The notes: a model not told the origin generated them from the letters alone. 64,000 bases of DNA from Bacillota bacterium (GCA_023396225.1 JAEWWT010000010.1:124001-188000); one strand, 5' to 3'. Shown: positions 7,926 to 17,379, counted from the stretch's first letter. Numbers and translations: made by a program.

Positions 7926-9284
7926 ATGAAACGATTGTTGACAAGTAAAATTTTCATAATATGTGCCGCCGCTGTAGTAGTTGCTGCGGCTACAATAGTA
8001 ACAATTATTCTTGTTATTAACTCCAAAAGCGATGTATACAGAATAATAAAGGTGTTTGAAATCAGCGGAAAAGCATATGTTGAGAGAAATGAGGTCGGTC
8101 AGCTTGACGCTTATGAGGGTATGAACCTTGAAAGCGGAGACAGACTAACAGTTGATAAGGAAAGCACATTACGTCTTGTACTTGATTCAGATAAATATGT
8201 TCTTATTGAACCTGAAAGCGTTTTATCCATCGAGGCAACGGGTAATGCCGATTCAAACAAAACGACAATAAATCTTGAACAAGGCGCTGTTGTTAACACT
8301 ATTACACAGAAGCTTAACGAAAGTTCTACATATGAAGTTAATACTCCAAAAGCTACTATGGCTGTCAGAGGAACAGTTTTCAGAGTTGCAGTAGCTAAAA
8401 ATGAAGATGGCACTTACAATACAACAGTTGAAACAGTTGAAGGCTGTGTTGCTGCAAATCTTCTTGACGACAATGATAATCCTACCGGAAAAACTGAGCT
8501 TATTAAGGAAGGAAAGAAAGCTGTAATCAAGACAGATTACGAGAAACGTGAAAAAGAGGAAGTTTCGTTCTTCATTTCTACCGATGAAGACATTGATTAT
8601 GAGAAATTTTCTGAATATGCGGTTTTAGAAATCATAAATTGCTATTCAAATGGATATACAGAACTTGAACCTGTGGTTCAGGTTCTATCAAGAACATATG
8701 ATGTAGAAAGAATCACTTCTGATTTAGAAAAAAGCAGAGAGGATTTAGACAACGGACTTGGATTGCCACTTGTTTCTGAAAGCGAAACTGCGGTAAATTT
8801 ACCTCAGAGCATTCCTGATGTTGATGACAGTAAGCCGCCTGCTGAAACCACTGTGCCGAATAGTATCAACGATGAAGAACAAACTGTTCCTGAATCAGGT
8901 CTTCCTGAAGATGAAGAAGAAAATACGAAAGCCCCTGAAACACAGCCTGAAACCGAAGAAAAAGGAAAAGAAACTACTGTTCCGGCTGACATAGATGATA
9001 ATGATCAGACCAAGGATACCAATAACAGAAAAACTGATCCTTATAATACATGGTATAAAACTGAATATACAGAACCATCAAACACACCGTCTACTCCAAC
9101 AGAAAGTCAAACAGAATCAGTTGTTCCTCCTCCGTTTACTATCTACTTCTATGGACCTGATGGTAGCATTATAACGGGTGAGCTTCCTTATTATCAGACA
9201 AATCCTGCAACAGATGATACAATTTATTCTTATGTTCCGCCTATACCGCCAGAAACAACTACGCCGACTATGGCAACCGCATAA
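7926..9284 (+). CDS. FecR-domain membrane protein
   Basis: 452 residues from the ATG at 7926 (SD GAGG); a TTG four codons earlier lacks an SD at proper distance. One N-terminal TM helix (about 8-34) leads to an extracytoplasmic FecR domain (about 45-190), with typical segments GDRLTV, VNTPKATMAVRGTVFRV and VETVEGCV. After it comes a long Pro/Thr/Glu-rich low-complexity tail. FecR domains bind or sense at the envelope; no FecA or ECF sigma gene is nearby. The c-di-GMP riboswitch upstream makes its expression depend on this messenger. The secreted beta-helix-like protein follows 88 bp later and is probably on the same transcript. Confidence 0.85.
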   Translation: MKRLLTSKIFIICAAAVVVAAATIVTIILVINSKSDVYRIIKVFEISGKAYVERNEVGQLDAYEGMNLESGDRLTVDKESTLRLVLDSDKYVLIEPESVLSIEATGNADSNKTTINLEQGAVVNTITQKLNESSTYEVNTPKATMAVRGTVFRVAVAKNEDGTYNTTVETVEGCVAANLLDDNDNPTGKTELIKEGKKAVIKTDYEKREKEEVSFFISTDEDIDYEKFSEYAVLEIINCYSNGYTELEPVVQVLSRTYDVERITSDLEKSREDLDNGLGLPLVSESETAVNLPQSIPDVDDSKPPAETTVPNSINDEEQTVPESGLPEDEEENTKAPETQPETEEKGKETTVPADIDDNDQTKDTNNRKTDPYNTWYKTEYTEPSNTPSTPTESQTESVVPPPFTIYFYGPDGSIITGELPYYQTNPATDDTIYSYVPPIPPETTTPTMATA

Positions 9285-9372
9285 GTTTGACAAATTACTT
9301 AGCATAATCAAGTAGTGTTAAAATTTACTCAATTTGCAGACACACAAAACTCAGAAAGGAATGGGTATTAAA

Positions 9373-11463
9373 ATGAAGAAAAAGCTTTTTTTACTATCTT
9401 TTTTGTTTTGCTTAATCGTAAATGTAGTTTTTATTTCAGATATAAATAAAGTATGTGCTGATGATGGTACTACACCACCTTCAGACGGAATTCATGCAGA
9501 AAGCATAGCGGACTTTATTGAACCAAACAAAAATTATTATCTTATCAAAGACATTGAAATTTCAACTGATTTTGAATTTCCTTATAATTCTTGGATTAAT
9601 TGCTACGGACATAGTTTTATTATTAAAGACTCAGCTAAAGTAACTTTTAATAATGGGACTTATTTTTCAAATAACCCAGAGAATTCTGTCCCAAACATTA
9701 TCATTGACAGTGCTTCTGCTGTACTGAACATTAATGGCGGATATTTCAACAACAAATTATCAAATCCACATGGTAATTATCCGCCATTTATTAAAGTCAA
9801 TGACGGAACACTTAACTTTAATGCTGGGCAATTCTATTATAACAGCACTACCCAATATGGAGGAGCAATTATTTCTAATGGTACTGTAAATATCAGCGGT
9901 GGACTTTTTGAAGGAAACTATGCTGATATGGGCGGCGGTGCTATTTATAACACTGGTAATCTTAACATTACTGGCGGAGAATTTCGTGGGTGCAGCACTA
10001 ATCAATACGGCGGGGCTATTTATAACATAGGTACTCTTACAATTTCCGGAGGAGATTTTAAAAGTTGTTCTGATTTCATCTGCAACAGCGGCGAAAACTC
10101 TATATGCACCATTAATGGAGGTTCTTTTGATAACCAAAGTGAAAATCCAATTCCTTATATAACATGTAATTCTGGTTCAGTTCTTAACTTAGTAAGTACA
10201 AATTTTAATTCGCCGGAAGAATCAGAATTATTATTTTATTTAAAAGACAGTTCTGCTAATATAAGTGCAACTGATTCAAGTATTTCATACTTATGTGATA
10301 ATTCATCATTAAATTATTATAATTCAAGTGTTTCAGATCAAATTTCATTGAAGAATAATTCAAGTATATATGTTAACGGCAATTCTTCAATAAATGTAAA
10401 CTGTACTGATATGGACGGAACATCATCATTTACTGCAAAGGATACTGCATCATGTTCGGGAAATATTGATAATATGAATATTTCTTTACAATCTGATTCG
10501 ACATTTACCGGAGATATCTCTACTGACAGAAGCATAGCTATGAGAGGTTATTCAAAAGTTATAGGAAACATTACTTTGACTGGTGACAATGAAAATGAAT
10601 GTTCTCTTACTGTTTATAATGGCTCTGAAGTTACAGGGGATGTAACTTCAGAAAGTACAGGTCAGGTCGTTGTCGCATTCTGGGCAAAAGTGCATGGCTT
10701 ACTGGATGCTTATAATGTCAGACTTGATGAGAGTTGCAAAATTGACCATTTATCTCTTGAAAAGCTTAACGGCGTAATAAAAACCTACAATTTAATGAGC
10801 GTAGCTTCTGTAACAATTGATTGCAAAGAACTTCCTGAAGCTGTTTTATCAGGTAAAGAAAAGCTTTGTTCAATTGATGGGACAAAAGAATTATCATCTG
10901 AAGTTTTCTTGGTAAATTGCGATGGAAGGATATTAGATTGCAGACTGAAAAAAAGTGCCAAAGATGACGCACCAATGTTATATGATTTGTATATTGGTGA
11001 TGATCCATCATTCAAAATATCTTATTATGCAGATATGAGCCACCTTGGCGGAGATTATATTACTGAATATTCAACATATACTCTTCCTTATACATTACCA
11101 GTTCCGAAAATTCCTGATAACTACACTTTTTCAGGCTGGCGTGTTTCAGCAAAGGAAAATGTTCTTAACGGCAAAATTATAACTTCACTTCCGGAAGGGA
11201 CTAGAGGGGATCTAATTCTGGTTCCTGCTTTTAAAAAGAAAAGTGTTGCCAACAGTATACCGTCATTCGGTCAGAGCTCTAATTACAGCGTTTCAAACGG
11301 AGATAATGTTTCTGTAAATATTGCTGATCCGTTATATACAAACTACAGAATTACATCCGTAAAATATTACAGTGCAAGTAAAACATGGGTATACACCATT
11401 ACGGCAAACAGTATTGCTGACAACTCAGTTAGAATTACTGATTATACTTTTTCAATGTCATAG
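9373..11463 (+). CDS. Secreted beta-helix-like surface protein with InlB-B type repeat
   Basis: 696 residues from the ATG at 9373. AAAGGA lies 12 nt upstream; an ATG at 9361 sits directly on the SD and is unlikely. The start gives a clear signal peptide (MKKKLFLLSFLF, cleavage near KVCA). The middle has short repeats such as GGAIYN, LNITGGEF and TISGGDF, typical of right-handed parallel beta-helix proteins. Near residues 545-620 there is a Listeria/Bacteroides-type repeat (YTFSGWRV). No LPXTG or terminal TM is seen, so the means of attachment is unknown. It is probably an adhesin or carbohydrate-contacting protein (inference), co-expressed with the FecR protein under c-di-GMP control. Confidence 0.72.
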   Translation: MKKKLFLLSFLFCLIVNVVFISDINKVCADDGTTPPSDGIHAESIADFIEPNKNYYLIKDIEISTDFEFPYNSWINCYGHSFIIKDSAKVTFNNGTYFSNNPENSVPNIIIDSASAVLNINGGYFNNKLSNPHGNYPPFIKVNDGTLNFNAGQFYYNSTTQYGGAIISNGTVNISGGLFEGNYADMGGGAIYNTGNLNITGGEFRGCSTNQYGGAIYNIGTLTISGGDFKSCSDFICNSGENSICTINGGSFDNQSENPIPYITCNSGSVLNLVSTNFNSPEESELLFYLKDSSANISATDSSISYLCDNSSLNYYNSSVSDQISLKNNSSIYVNGNSSINVNCTDMDGTSSFTAKDTASCSGNIDNMNISLQSDSTFTGDISTDRSIAMRGYSKVIGNITLTGDNENECSLTVYNGSEVTGDVTSESTGQVVVAFWAKVHGLLDAYNVRLDESCKIDHLSLEKLNGVIKTYNLMSVASVTIDCKELPEAVLSGKEKLCSIDGTKELSSEVFLVNCDGRILDCRLKKSAKDDAPMLYDLYIGDDPSFKISYYADMSHLGGDYITEYSTYTLPYTLPVPKIPDNYTFSGWRVSAKENVLNGKIITSLPEGTRGDLILVPAFKKKSVANSIPSFGQSSNYSVSNGDNVSVNIADPLYTNYRITSVKYYSASKTWVYTITANSIADNSVRITDYTFSMS

Positions 11464-11515
11464 AAATCAATGAGTGAGATGAAATAAAACAAAATATGCT
11501 GGGAGGACTACTCTA

Positions 11516-12061
11516 ATGTCAAAAACTTTTTTTATCACCGGCGGTGCCGCAAGCGGAAAAACACGATGGGCAGTAACTTATTTTGAACTTTTTGATAATG
11601 TTCTTTATCTTTGCATTGGTGACGAAGTTGACAAGGATATTATGGCAAGAATTCAGTTTGACAACAAAAAGCACGGTATTGAATGGGAAATTGAAACCAA
11701 AGTTACTAATCCTGCTGAAAAAGTAACTAACCACAAATTTGTTATTCTTGACAATCTTGGAGCATATGTTTCAAGAGCAATGAACAACAACTGCTCTGAT
11801 TTCAACAATATGACTGAAGAATTAATGCATTCAATTGAACGTCAGGTTATAGATGAAATTACAGATCTTATTTACGCAGTTCAGAATATTGACGGCAACC
11901 TCATAATCATAAGCATTGAAACTGGTTTTTCAGTATGTCCGCAGGATAAATCACAGCAGTGTTTTCGTGAAATTCTCGGCTTTGTGAATCAGCGTATTGC
12001 AAATATGTCAACAGAAGTTTATCTGTCTGCAAGTGGTATCCAGTTTAAAATCAAAGGATAA
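11516..12061 (+). CDS. cobU: CobU-like adenosylcobinamide kinase/guanylyltransferase homologue
   Basis: 181 residues, normal length for CobU. The P-loop is GGAASGKT, and the family C-terminal stretch is recognisable (ETGFSVCP, FVNQRIA, then a Lys-Gly end). CobU converts adenosylcobinamide to its GDP derivative in B12 synthesis or salvage. Where characterised CobU has two His after ARIQ (one becomes guanylylated), this protein reads ARIQFDNKKH, so that histidine seems to be missing. No other cobalamin genes are near; a pilT-type gene follows after 40 bp. Family membership is fairly sure, but the reaction may be kinase-only or something else. The SD GGGAGGA supports the start. Confidence 0.75.
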   Translation: MSKTFFITGGAASGKTRWAVTYFELFDNVLYLCIGDEVDKDIMARIQFDNKKHGIEWEIETKVTNPAEKVTNHKFVILDNLGAYVSRAMNNNCSDFNNMTEELMHSIERQVIDEITDLIYAVQNIDGNLIIISIETGFSVCPQDKSQQCFREILGFVNQRIANMSTEVYLSASGIQFKIKG

Positions 12062-12101
12062 TCACTGAATTAACTATAAAAGGATTTAAGGGAGTAATAA
12101 C

Positions 12102-13145
12102 ATGACATTTGAAGATTTTATACTGTGTGCAAGAGAAAATAATGCTTCTGATATTCATATGACTGTAGGAGCGCCAACTGTTTTCAGAATTAACGGCTCT
12201 CTTGTAAAACTTTCGGGCATGAGCGACGAGGTCGTAAACAGAACTATTCTTTCTATGCTTTCAGCTGAACAGGAACAACGCATTAACAATGGTGAGGACC
12301 TTGACTTTGTTTTTGAAATTTCCACCGGTGCAAGACAGCGTGTAAATGTATTCCGCCAGATGGGCAAGCTTGCTGCTTCAATTCGTCTTTTAAATGACAA
12401 AGTAAAGTCAATTGACGAACAAGGACTTCCTATAGTACTTAAGAGTTTTGCCAGAAAAAGAAGCGGCCTTATTCTTGTAACTGGTACAACAGGAAGCGGT
12501 AAAACAACTACACTTTCATCTATAATAGATGAAATCAACAATACAAGGGCTTGTCATATAATAACAATTGAAGACCCTGTTGAATATAGATTTGAACCAG
12601 TTAAGGCTACAATACATCAACGTGAAGTAGGGAGAGATGTCAAAGATTTTAATACCGCTCTCAGAAGTGCGCTTCGTGAAGATCCGGATGTAATTTATAT
12701 CGGAGAAATGCGTGACTATGAAACAATCCAGCTTGCAGTAACTGCTGCTGAAACAGGACACCTCGTTGTTGCAACATTACATACAAAGGGTGCTGCTCAG
12801 ACAATAGGTCGTATCATTGATGCCTGCCCTGCTAATATCCGTGAGCAGATGCAGATACAGCTTGCACAAACTCTTGAAGGCGTTGTTTCACAGATTCTTT
12901 TGCCTACAGCTGACAATAAATCACGTGTTGCTGCTATGGAAATTCTTATTGGTACTGATGCAGTCAAGAATCTTATTCGTGCTGATAAGTGTCACAATAT
13001 TGAAAGCACAATGCAGCAAAGTTCCAAGACAGGTATGATTATCCTTGATGATTCAATTATTAACCTTTATAAAAATAACGTAATTTCAAGACAGACTGCT
13101 GTTGATTATTGTTCAGACAGAAGTTATGTTGTTTCAAAATTATAA
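12102..13145 (+). CDS. pilT: PilT-type type IV pilus retraction ATPase
   Basis: 347 residues, the usual PilT length. Walker A is GTTGSGKTTT, the Asp box is IEDPVEY, Walker B is PDVIYIGEMRD, and the His box is AAETGHLVVATLHT. PilT hexamers power pilus retraction on the cytoplasmic face of the membrane. The SD AAGGGAG supports the start. No pilin, PilB or PilC gene is in the window. Type IV pili are known to aid cellulose adhesion in Ruminococcus albus, so a role in attachment is plausible but inferred. Confidence 0.9.
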   Translation: MTFEDFILCARENNASDIHMTVGAPTVFRINGSLVKLSGMSDEVVNRTILSMLSAEQEQRINNGEDLDFVFEISTGARQRVNVFRQMGKLAASIRLLNDKVKSIDEQGLPIVLKSFARKRSGLILVTGTTGSGKTTTLSSIIDEINNTRACHIITIEDPVEYRFEPVKATIHQREVGRDVKDFNTALRSALREDPDVIYIGEMRDYETIQLAVTAAETGHLVVATLHTKGAAQTIGRIIDACPANIREQMQIQLAQTLEGVVSQILLPTADNKSRVAAMEILIGTDAVKNLIRADKCHNIESTMQQSSKTGMIILDDSIINLYKNNVISRQTAVDYCSDRSYVVSKL

Positions 13146-13160
13146 TTATCTACATATTAA

Positions 13161-13199
13161 AAGAGCTGTTACAAATTTAACTGTAACAGCTCTTTTTTT
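13161..13199. terminator. Strong bidirectional terminator after pilT
   Basis: 13-bp perfect stem (AAGAGCTGTTACA with its complement), 8-nt loop, then T7. The T-run overlaps the stop of the convergent diguanylate cyclase gene. Confidence 0.9.
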
Positions 13200-14199
13200 A
13201 TCTTACAACTTTATTTCTGCCCGTTTCCTTTGCTGTATATAATTTTGCATCGGCAGCAGCCACAGTTTCTTTAACCTCTACACCGTCAATAATCTCATTT
13301 ATTCCAAAACTCATAGTAATTTTTATAGTTATATCTTCAAACACACATTCAGAATTCTGAATTGTAGTCCTCAGTTCTTCAGCAAAATTATAACATTTGT
13401 CTATATCTGTTTTAGGAAGCAGCCAGATAAATTCTTCTCCGCCCCATCTGAACAAGCCATCATTTAGTCTTGCCTTTGACTTGAATATGCCGGCAACATG
13501 CTTAAGCACTGCATCACCTGCATTATGTCCATATGTATCGTTAACTTTCTTGAAGTGATCAATATCACAAATAATCAGTGAAGCGATTCCGCCACCAGAA
13601 ACAAGTGAACTGATATGTTTGTCATAAAAAGCAGAAAACCCTTTTCTGTTTTTAAGTCCTGTGAGCTGGTCTTCAAGAGCCGCATCATGCGACAAATGAG
13701 AATCAAGACTTTTCTCAAGGAAAGCAGCGGCAAGTGAAAGTCTTGATATATCCTTTTCAATAAAATTCTCATCATCAAGCTTGTTTATAGCCTGATAAGC
13801 TCCGATTACTTCTCCATCAATACTAAGTACAGGAAGAACAAGTATAGATTTAGTAAGGTATCCCGTAGATTTATCGACATCCTTGTTGAATCTTGGATCA
13901 CTGTAAGGATCATTTATAATAACAACTTCATTGTTAAGCACAGAATATCCGACAAGTCCTGTATCTTCAGGAATTTCAAGCTTTCCGACACCATGCGCAT
14001 CCAAAGTCCAAAGTTTATGAATTTTCTTATCCCAGTACCAGAAACTGCATCTGTCTGAACCAACTAGAATTCTGCCAAGCTTATTAAGCAGTGTCAATGT
14101 TCCGGCAAATTCTTTTTCCTGAAACAACTCCTGCATGCAATCAAATATTGCTTCCAGCAATTCATCAGAGTTCATTTTTGGTTTTACAGTAACATCCAT
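13198..14199 (-). CDS. GAF-GGDEF diguanylate cyclase
   Basis: 333 residues from ATG 14199, with AAAGGA 9 nt upstream; TTG and GTG codons just before it are too close to the SD. A GAF sensor domain (about 15-165) is followed by a GGDEF domain (about 170-333). The active-site motif is RWGGEEF. An RLND sequence ends five residues before it and fits the RxxD inhibitory site, so the enzyme should make c-di-GMP with product feedback. It has no TM helix and is therefore a cytosolic sensor. Its product could act on the c-di-GMP riboswitch about 5 kb away. Confidence 0.9.
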   Translation of the reverse strand: MDVTVKPKMNSDELLEAIFDCMQELFQEKEFAGTLTLLNKLGRILVGSDRCSFWYWDKKIHKLWTLDAHGVGKLEIPEDTGLVGYSVLNNEVVIINDPYSDPRFNKDVDKSTGYLTKSILVLPVLSIDGEVIGAYQAINKLDDENFIEKDISRLSLAAAFLEKSLDSHLSHDAALEDQLTGLKNRKGFSAFYDKHISSLVSGGGIASLIICDIDHFKKVNDTYGHNAGDAVLKHVAGIFKSKARLNDGLFRWGGEEFIWLLPKTDIDKCYNFAEELRTTIQNSECVFEDITIKITMSFGINEIIDGVEVKETVAAADAKLYTAKETGRNKVVR

Positions 14200-14281
14200 A
14201 TGCACCAATCCTTTACTGTTAATACCCTAATTTTATCATACAAAAAAAGTAATGTCAATCTAAAAGGTAAACAAATAAAGT

Positions 14282-14310
14282 TTGACGTTTTTTCTCTGAT
14301 ATGATAAAAT
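14282..14310 (+). promoter_or_regulatory. Promoter of the isomerase/epimerase-like gene
   Basis: TTGACG, 17 bp, TAAAAT with an extended TGA before the -10, about 40 bp upstream of the start. Confidence 0.65.
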
Positions 14311-14351
14311 ATAGTAAATAGATTACTAATACATGAGTTAGGAGAATCATA

Positions 14352-15137
14352 ATGCCTGACGTACTGATAATACCTGATTTCAATAATATTGAAGGATCAC
14401 TTCAGATTGCTTCTGAGTATAATGCTGCATTTGAGTTCAATGATTTCTTCATGCCTGATTTACTGGACAACAAAAATAAAATCTCTGAAATGATTATAAA
14501 ATATAAGCATTACGGAATTCCGGATAAATCAACAATGCATGGAGCTTTTCTTGATGTTACTGTCTTTTCGTCAGACAGCAGGATTCGAGATGTTTCGGAT
14601 TTAAGGGTATGCCAGAGTATAGAAACTGCTCTTGAATTAGGTGTAAGGGCTGTTATTTTCCATACAAACTATATCCCGACTCTGCTGGCTGACAGTTATT
14701 ATGATAACTGGATTGAAGCAAATGAAAAATACTGGAGAGAAACGCTTAACCAATATAAAAACATAGATATTTTTATTGAAAATATGTTTGATATAACTCA
14801 CGAACCATTGAAAAAACTTGCTGAAAGAATGAAAGACTGCAATAATTTCGGAGTATGTCTTGACTATGCACATGCCTCTCTTTCTGATTACCATATAGAA
14901 AACTGGGTTCAGATTCTTGGACCATATATCAGACATATGCATATCAATGACAATGACCTAAAAAAAGATCTTCATCTTCCGTTAGCAACAGGAAAAATTG
15001 ACTGGTCAAAATTCACTGAGCTGTATAATAAGTATGTTGAAAATGCTTCAATACTTATTGAGCATTCAAACATCGAAATGCAGAAAAATTCGCTGGACTT
15101 TTTTATGAATATGTTTAAAAAAAGCAGGGTTGTTTAA
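14352..15137 (+). CDS. Sugar phosphate isomerase/epimerase-like TIM-barrel protein
   Basis: 261 residues of the xylose-isomerase-like / AP endonuclease 2 superfamily. Metal-ligand type motifs are visible: IFHTNY, IFIENMFD, CLDYAHA, RHMHINDND and a late LIEHSN. Such proteins isomerise or epimerise sugars using a divalent metal; the substrate is not evident. The SD AGGAG supports the start. It is a monocistronic unit whose stop codon lies inside the following terminator hairpin. Confidence 0.8.
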   Translation: MPDVLIIPDFNNIEGSLQIASEYNAAFEFNDFFMPDLLDNKNKISEMIIKYKHYGIPDKSTMHGAFLDVTVFSSDSRIRDVSDLRVCQSIETALELGVRAVIFHTNYIPTLLADSYYDNWIEANEKYWRETLNQYKNIDIFIENMFDITHEPLKKLAERMKDCNNFGVCLDYAHASLSDYHIENWVQILGPYIRHMHINDNDLKKDLHLPLATGKIDWSKFTELYNKYVENASILIEHSNIEMQKNSLDFFMNMFKKSRVV

Positions 15138-15153
15138 ATACAATCCTGCTTTT
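15121..15153. terminator. Terminator between convergent genes
   Basis: 13-bp stem (AAAGCAGGGTTGT with ACAATCCTGCTTT, one G-U pair) followed by T's. It overlaps the last codons of the upstream gene and can serve both directions. Confidence 0.8.
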
Positions 15154-15176
15154 CTGTATTTCATGCATAATGTAAA

Positions 15177-16484
15177 TCATCCACACATTTTTTCTTCATC
15201 ATCTGCTGTAACTTTTACAGCACACTCTTCGAGAAGTTTGTTCATGTCATTAAAAACAGATTTGGATACAAATGAAATTACTATACCTATAACGAATACT
15301 CCAAAAAATATAAAATAGATTTTTCCTTTTAATCCTTCAAACAATGCACCAAATATAGCCTGACCAAGAGGTGTAGCACATATTCCTATGCTCATTGCAA
15401 CAGCAATGACTTTACCAACAAGATTTGCAGGTGTAAGTATCTGAAGATATGCCATTAATTGAATTGAAAATAACGTTGCTGTAAGCATCATGAGAAAACA
15501 GCATATTGCAATAACAATATAAGTTACAATAGCAGATACATTCAATGCAAGTACAACCCCCATCGGGACAAGCGTCAATGTACATAAAAAAAACAAAACA
15601 TAGCTTTTGTCAGCGTTTATCTTCTTTGAAAGAATACCTGCAAGTATACCACCGGCAAGGCTTCCGAGAGCAAGTGCACCCTGTGCATATCCATAAAGCA
15701 TTTTCCCTGTTTCTTCACTGAAATCAAGAGTTTTTGTCACTATTACCGGAAGACCGATAATGATAAGCGCACTCATGAACATATTTATTGCAGCAACAAT
15801 AAGGCATACCTTCCAAACCTTTGGCTGATCGTTAATCATATATCTGAAGCTATCCTTCATATCAGATACAACAGTGTTAAGTATGCTTCCTGAACTTTGC
15901 TGCTTTTTAAATGGAATTTTTATAAATATCTCCATTACAGCTGATGCAAAGAAACATCCTATTCCGACAAACAAAACAGGTCTAATTCCAAATTTTGCAT
16001 ATAACGCTGCGCCCGCAACAGGGCCGATAAGTCCAGAAAATGATGCTACAAGGTTTACAGCAGCATTAGCTGCCATAATATTATCAGTATCAACAAGTGC
16101 AGGTATGCTGGCCTGAACAGCAGGCTGGTATGTCCCCTGAATTCCATATAAAATCATCATTGTTATCATTAACAGCACTACAAGATCAACTCTGCCAAGC
16201 AGTATTGTAAATGCCAGAATCAATGCAGAGGTTGAAAAATCAAGAATAACCATGATATTTCTTTTGTTTTTTCTGTCAGCAAGTATTCCTCCAATTGGCG
16301 ACATCAGTATCATAGGAATAAATGCACAGGCTGAAACCAAACCAAACAGCGCAGGTGAATTTGTCTGGTCAAGAAGATAAAGAGGCAATGCAAATCTCAT
16401 TATTTGATTACCAAACAAAGAAATAATCTGTCCGATGATTACCATAATAAAGTTTTTTCCGAATTTTGTTTTTGTCTTATTCAT
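15177..16484 (-). CDS. MFS efflux transporter
   Basis: 435 residues starting at MNKTKTKF with AAGGAG 7 nt upstream; the frame reaches 16616 but without an SD. It is a major facilitator with about 12 membrane segments and the loop motif GGILADRKNKRNIM, of the macrolide/enterobactin-exporter-like group. It probably expels a drug or a toxic small molecule. It lies downstream of a TetR gene on the same strand and has its own copy of the TetR-type operator immediately upstream, so it is likely induced when the repressor binds a ligand. Confidence 0.87.
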   Translation of the reverse strand: MNKTKTKFGKNFIMVIIGQIISLFGNQIMRFALPLYLLDQTNSPALFGLVSACAFIPMILMSPIGGILADRKNKRNIMVILDFSTSALILAFTILLGRVDLVVLLMITMMILYGIQGTYQPAVQASIPALVDTDNIMAANAAVNLVASFSGLIGPVAGAALYAKFGIRPVLFVGIGCFFASAVMEIFIKIPFKKQQSSGSILNTVVSDMKDSFRYMINDQPKVWKVCLIVAAINMFMSALIIIGLPVIVTKTLDFSEETGKMLYGYAQGALALGSLAGGILAGILSKKINADKSYVLFFLCTLTLVPMGVVLALNVSAIVTYIVIAICCFLMMLTATLFSIQLMAYLQILTPANLVGKVIAVAMSIGICATPLGQAIFGALFEGLKGKIYFIFFGVFVIGIVISFVSKSVFNDMNKLLEECAVKVTADDEEKMCG

Positions 16485-16505
16485 AAGTATTCTCCTTGAT
16501 GTATT

Positions 16506-16524
16506 TACATACTGTCGGTATGTA
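16506..16524. promoter_or_regulatory. TetR operator, site 2 (MFS exporter)
   Basis: 19-bp dyad TACATACTG-T-CGGTATGTA, one mismatch from the site upstream of tetR. It lies 22 bp before the MFS start codon. Confidence 0.82.
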
Positions 16525-16575
16525 TCAATGTTTAAAAGTTGCTGCAGAAAATAAAAAATATCTGCAGCAAAAAAA

Positions 16576-17223
16576 TTAATTTTCAGCAAGATGTGTGTAT
16601 TCAATAATTCTGTCAATATGTTTTTCTGATAATATTACAATATTAAAAGGTTTTAGCACCTGATTAATAAGCCTTGCCCTTCTGGCAAACTCAATATCTG
16701 TCATAGGAAAAATTAACGGATTAACCCACACTTCAGTCAGAATCATAAGCATTTCAGCAAATTCCTCAGGGTAATCTGTTTTAATCGAACCGTCCTCAAC
16801 TCCCTGCTTAATTACAGGAACAAAATAATTCGGAATAGTATCTCTCATTGTTTCCTTAAAAAAATATTCAAGAAACTTTGGATTATCGAGAAGATTAGGT
16901 GTTAAGTTAAAGAGAACTTCCTGACTTTGATTTTCAAAACATGAAGAATACATCAATTCAATCTTTTGTTTTCCATTAAGATTTTTGTCATCTCTAATAC
17001 GAACCATATCAGCACATTTGCCCTCTGCAAGTTTATTTACAGAGGCAATAAGGATTTCCTCCTTTGACTTGAAATGATGATAAATCGCACCCTTTGTTAG
17101 TCCTCCAAGTCTTTCAATAATATCATTCAAAGAAGTTCTTTCATAACCTTTTTCAATAAACAATTCAGATGACACTTCAACAATTTTATCATAAGTTTCC
17201 TGCGGGTATTTGTTTCTTGACAT
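16576..17223 (-). CDS. TetR-family repressor
   Basis: 215 residues from ATG 17223 with AGGAGAG upstream; an upstream extension to 17268 would run across the operator and is rejected. The N-terminal helix-turn-helix is clear (TSLNDIIERLGGLTKGAIYHHF), and the remainder is a variable ligand-binding domain. Two near-identical 19-bp operators, one before this gene and one before the MFS gene, indicate autorepression and control of the exporter. The inducer is unknown. Confidence 0.92.
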   Translation of the reverse strand: MSRNKYPQETYDKIVEVSSELFIEKGYERTSLNDIIERLGGLTKGAIYHHFKSKEEILIASVNKLAEGKCADMVRIRDDKNLNGKQKIELMYSSCFENQSQEVLFNLTPNLLDNPKFLEYFFKETMRDTIPNYFVPVIKQGVEDGSIKTDYPEEFAEMLMILTEVWVNPLIFPMTDIEFARRARLINQVLKPFNIVILSEKHIDRIIEYTHLAEN

Positions 17224-17236
17224 TATCTCTCTCCTA

Positions 17237-17255
17237 TACATACCGGCGGTATGTA
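17237..17255. promoter_or_regulatory. TetR operator, site 1 (autoregulation)
   Basis: Perfect 19-bp palindrome TACATACCG-G-CGGTATGTA, 14 bp before the tetR start. Confidence 0.88.
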
Positions 17256-17379
17256 TATATATTATCATGTCATTATATTTCTGTCAATAGCTTTTTTTAA
17301 TTATTTTATTAAGACTTGTTATTGTATTATTTGTATGTTTTTGCTGAAATGTTGTCTTTGGATTTGTAAAAAAAGTCAG

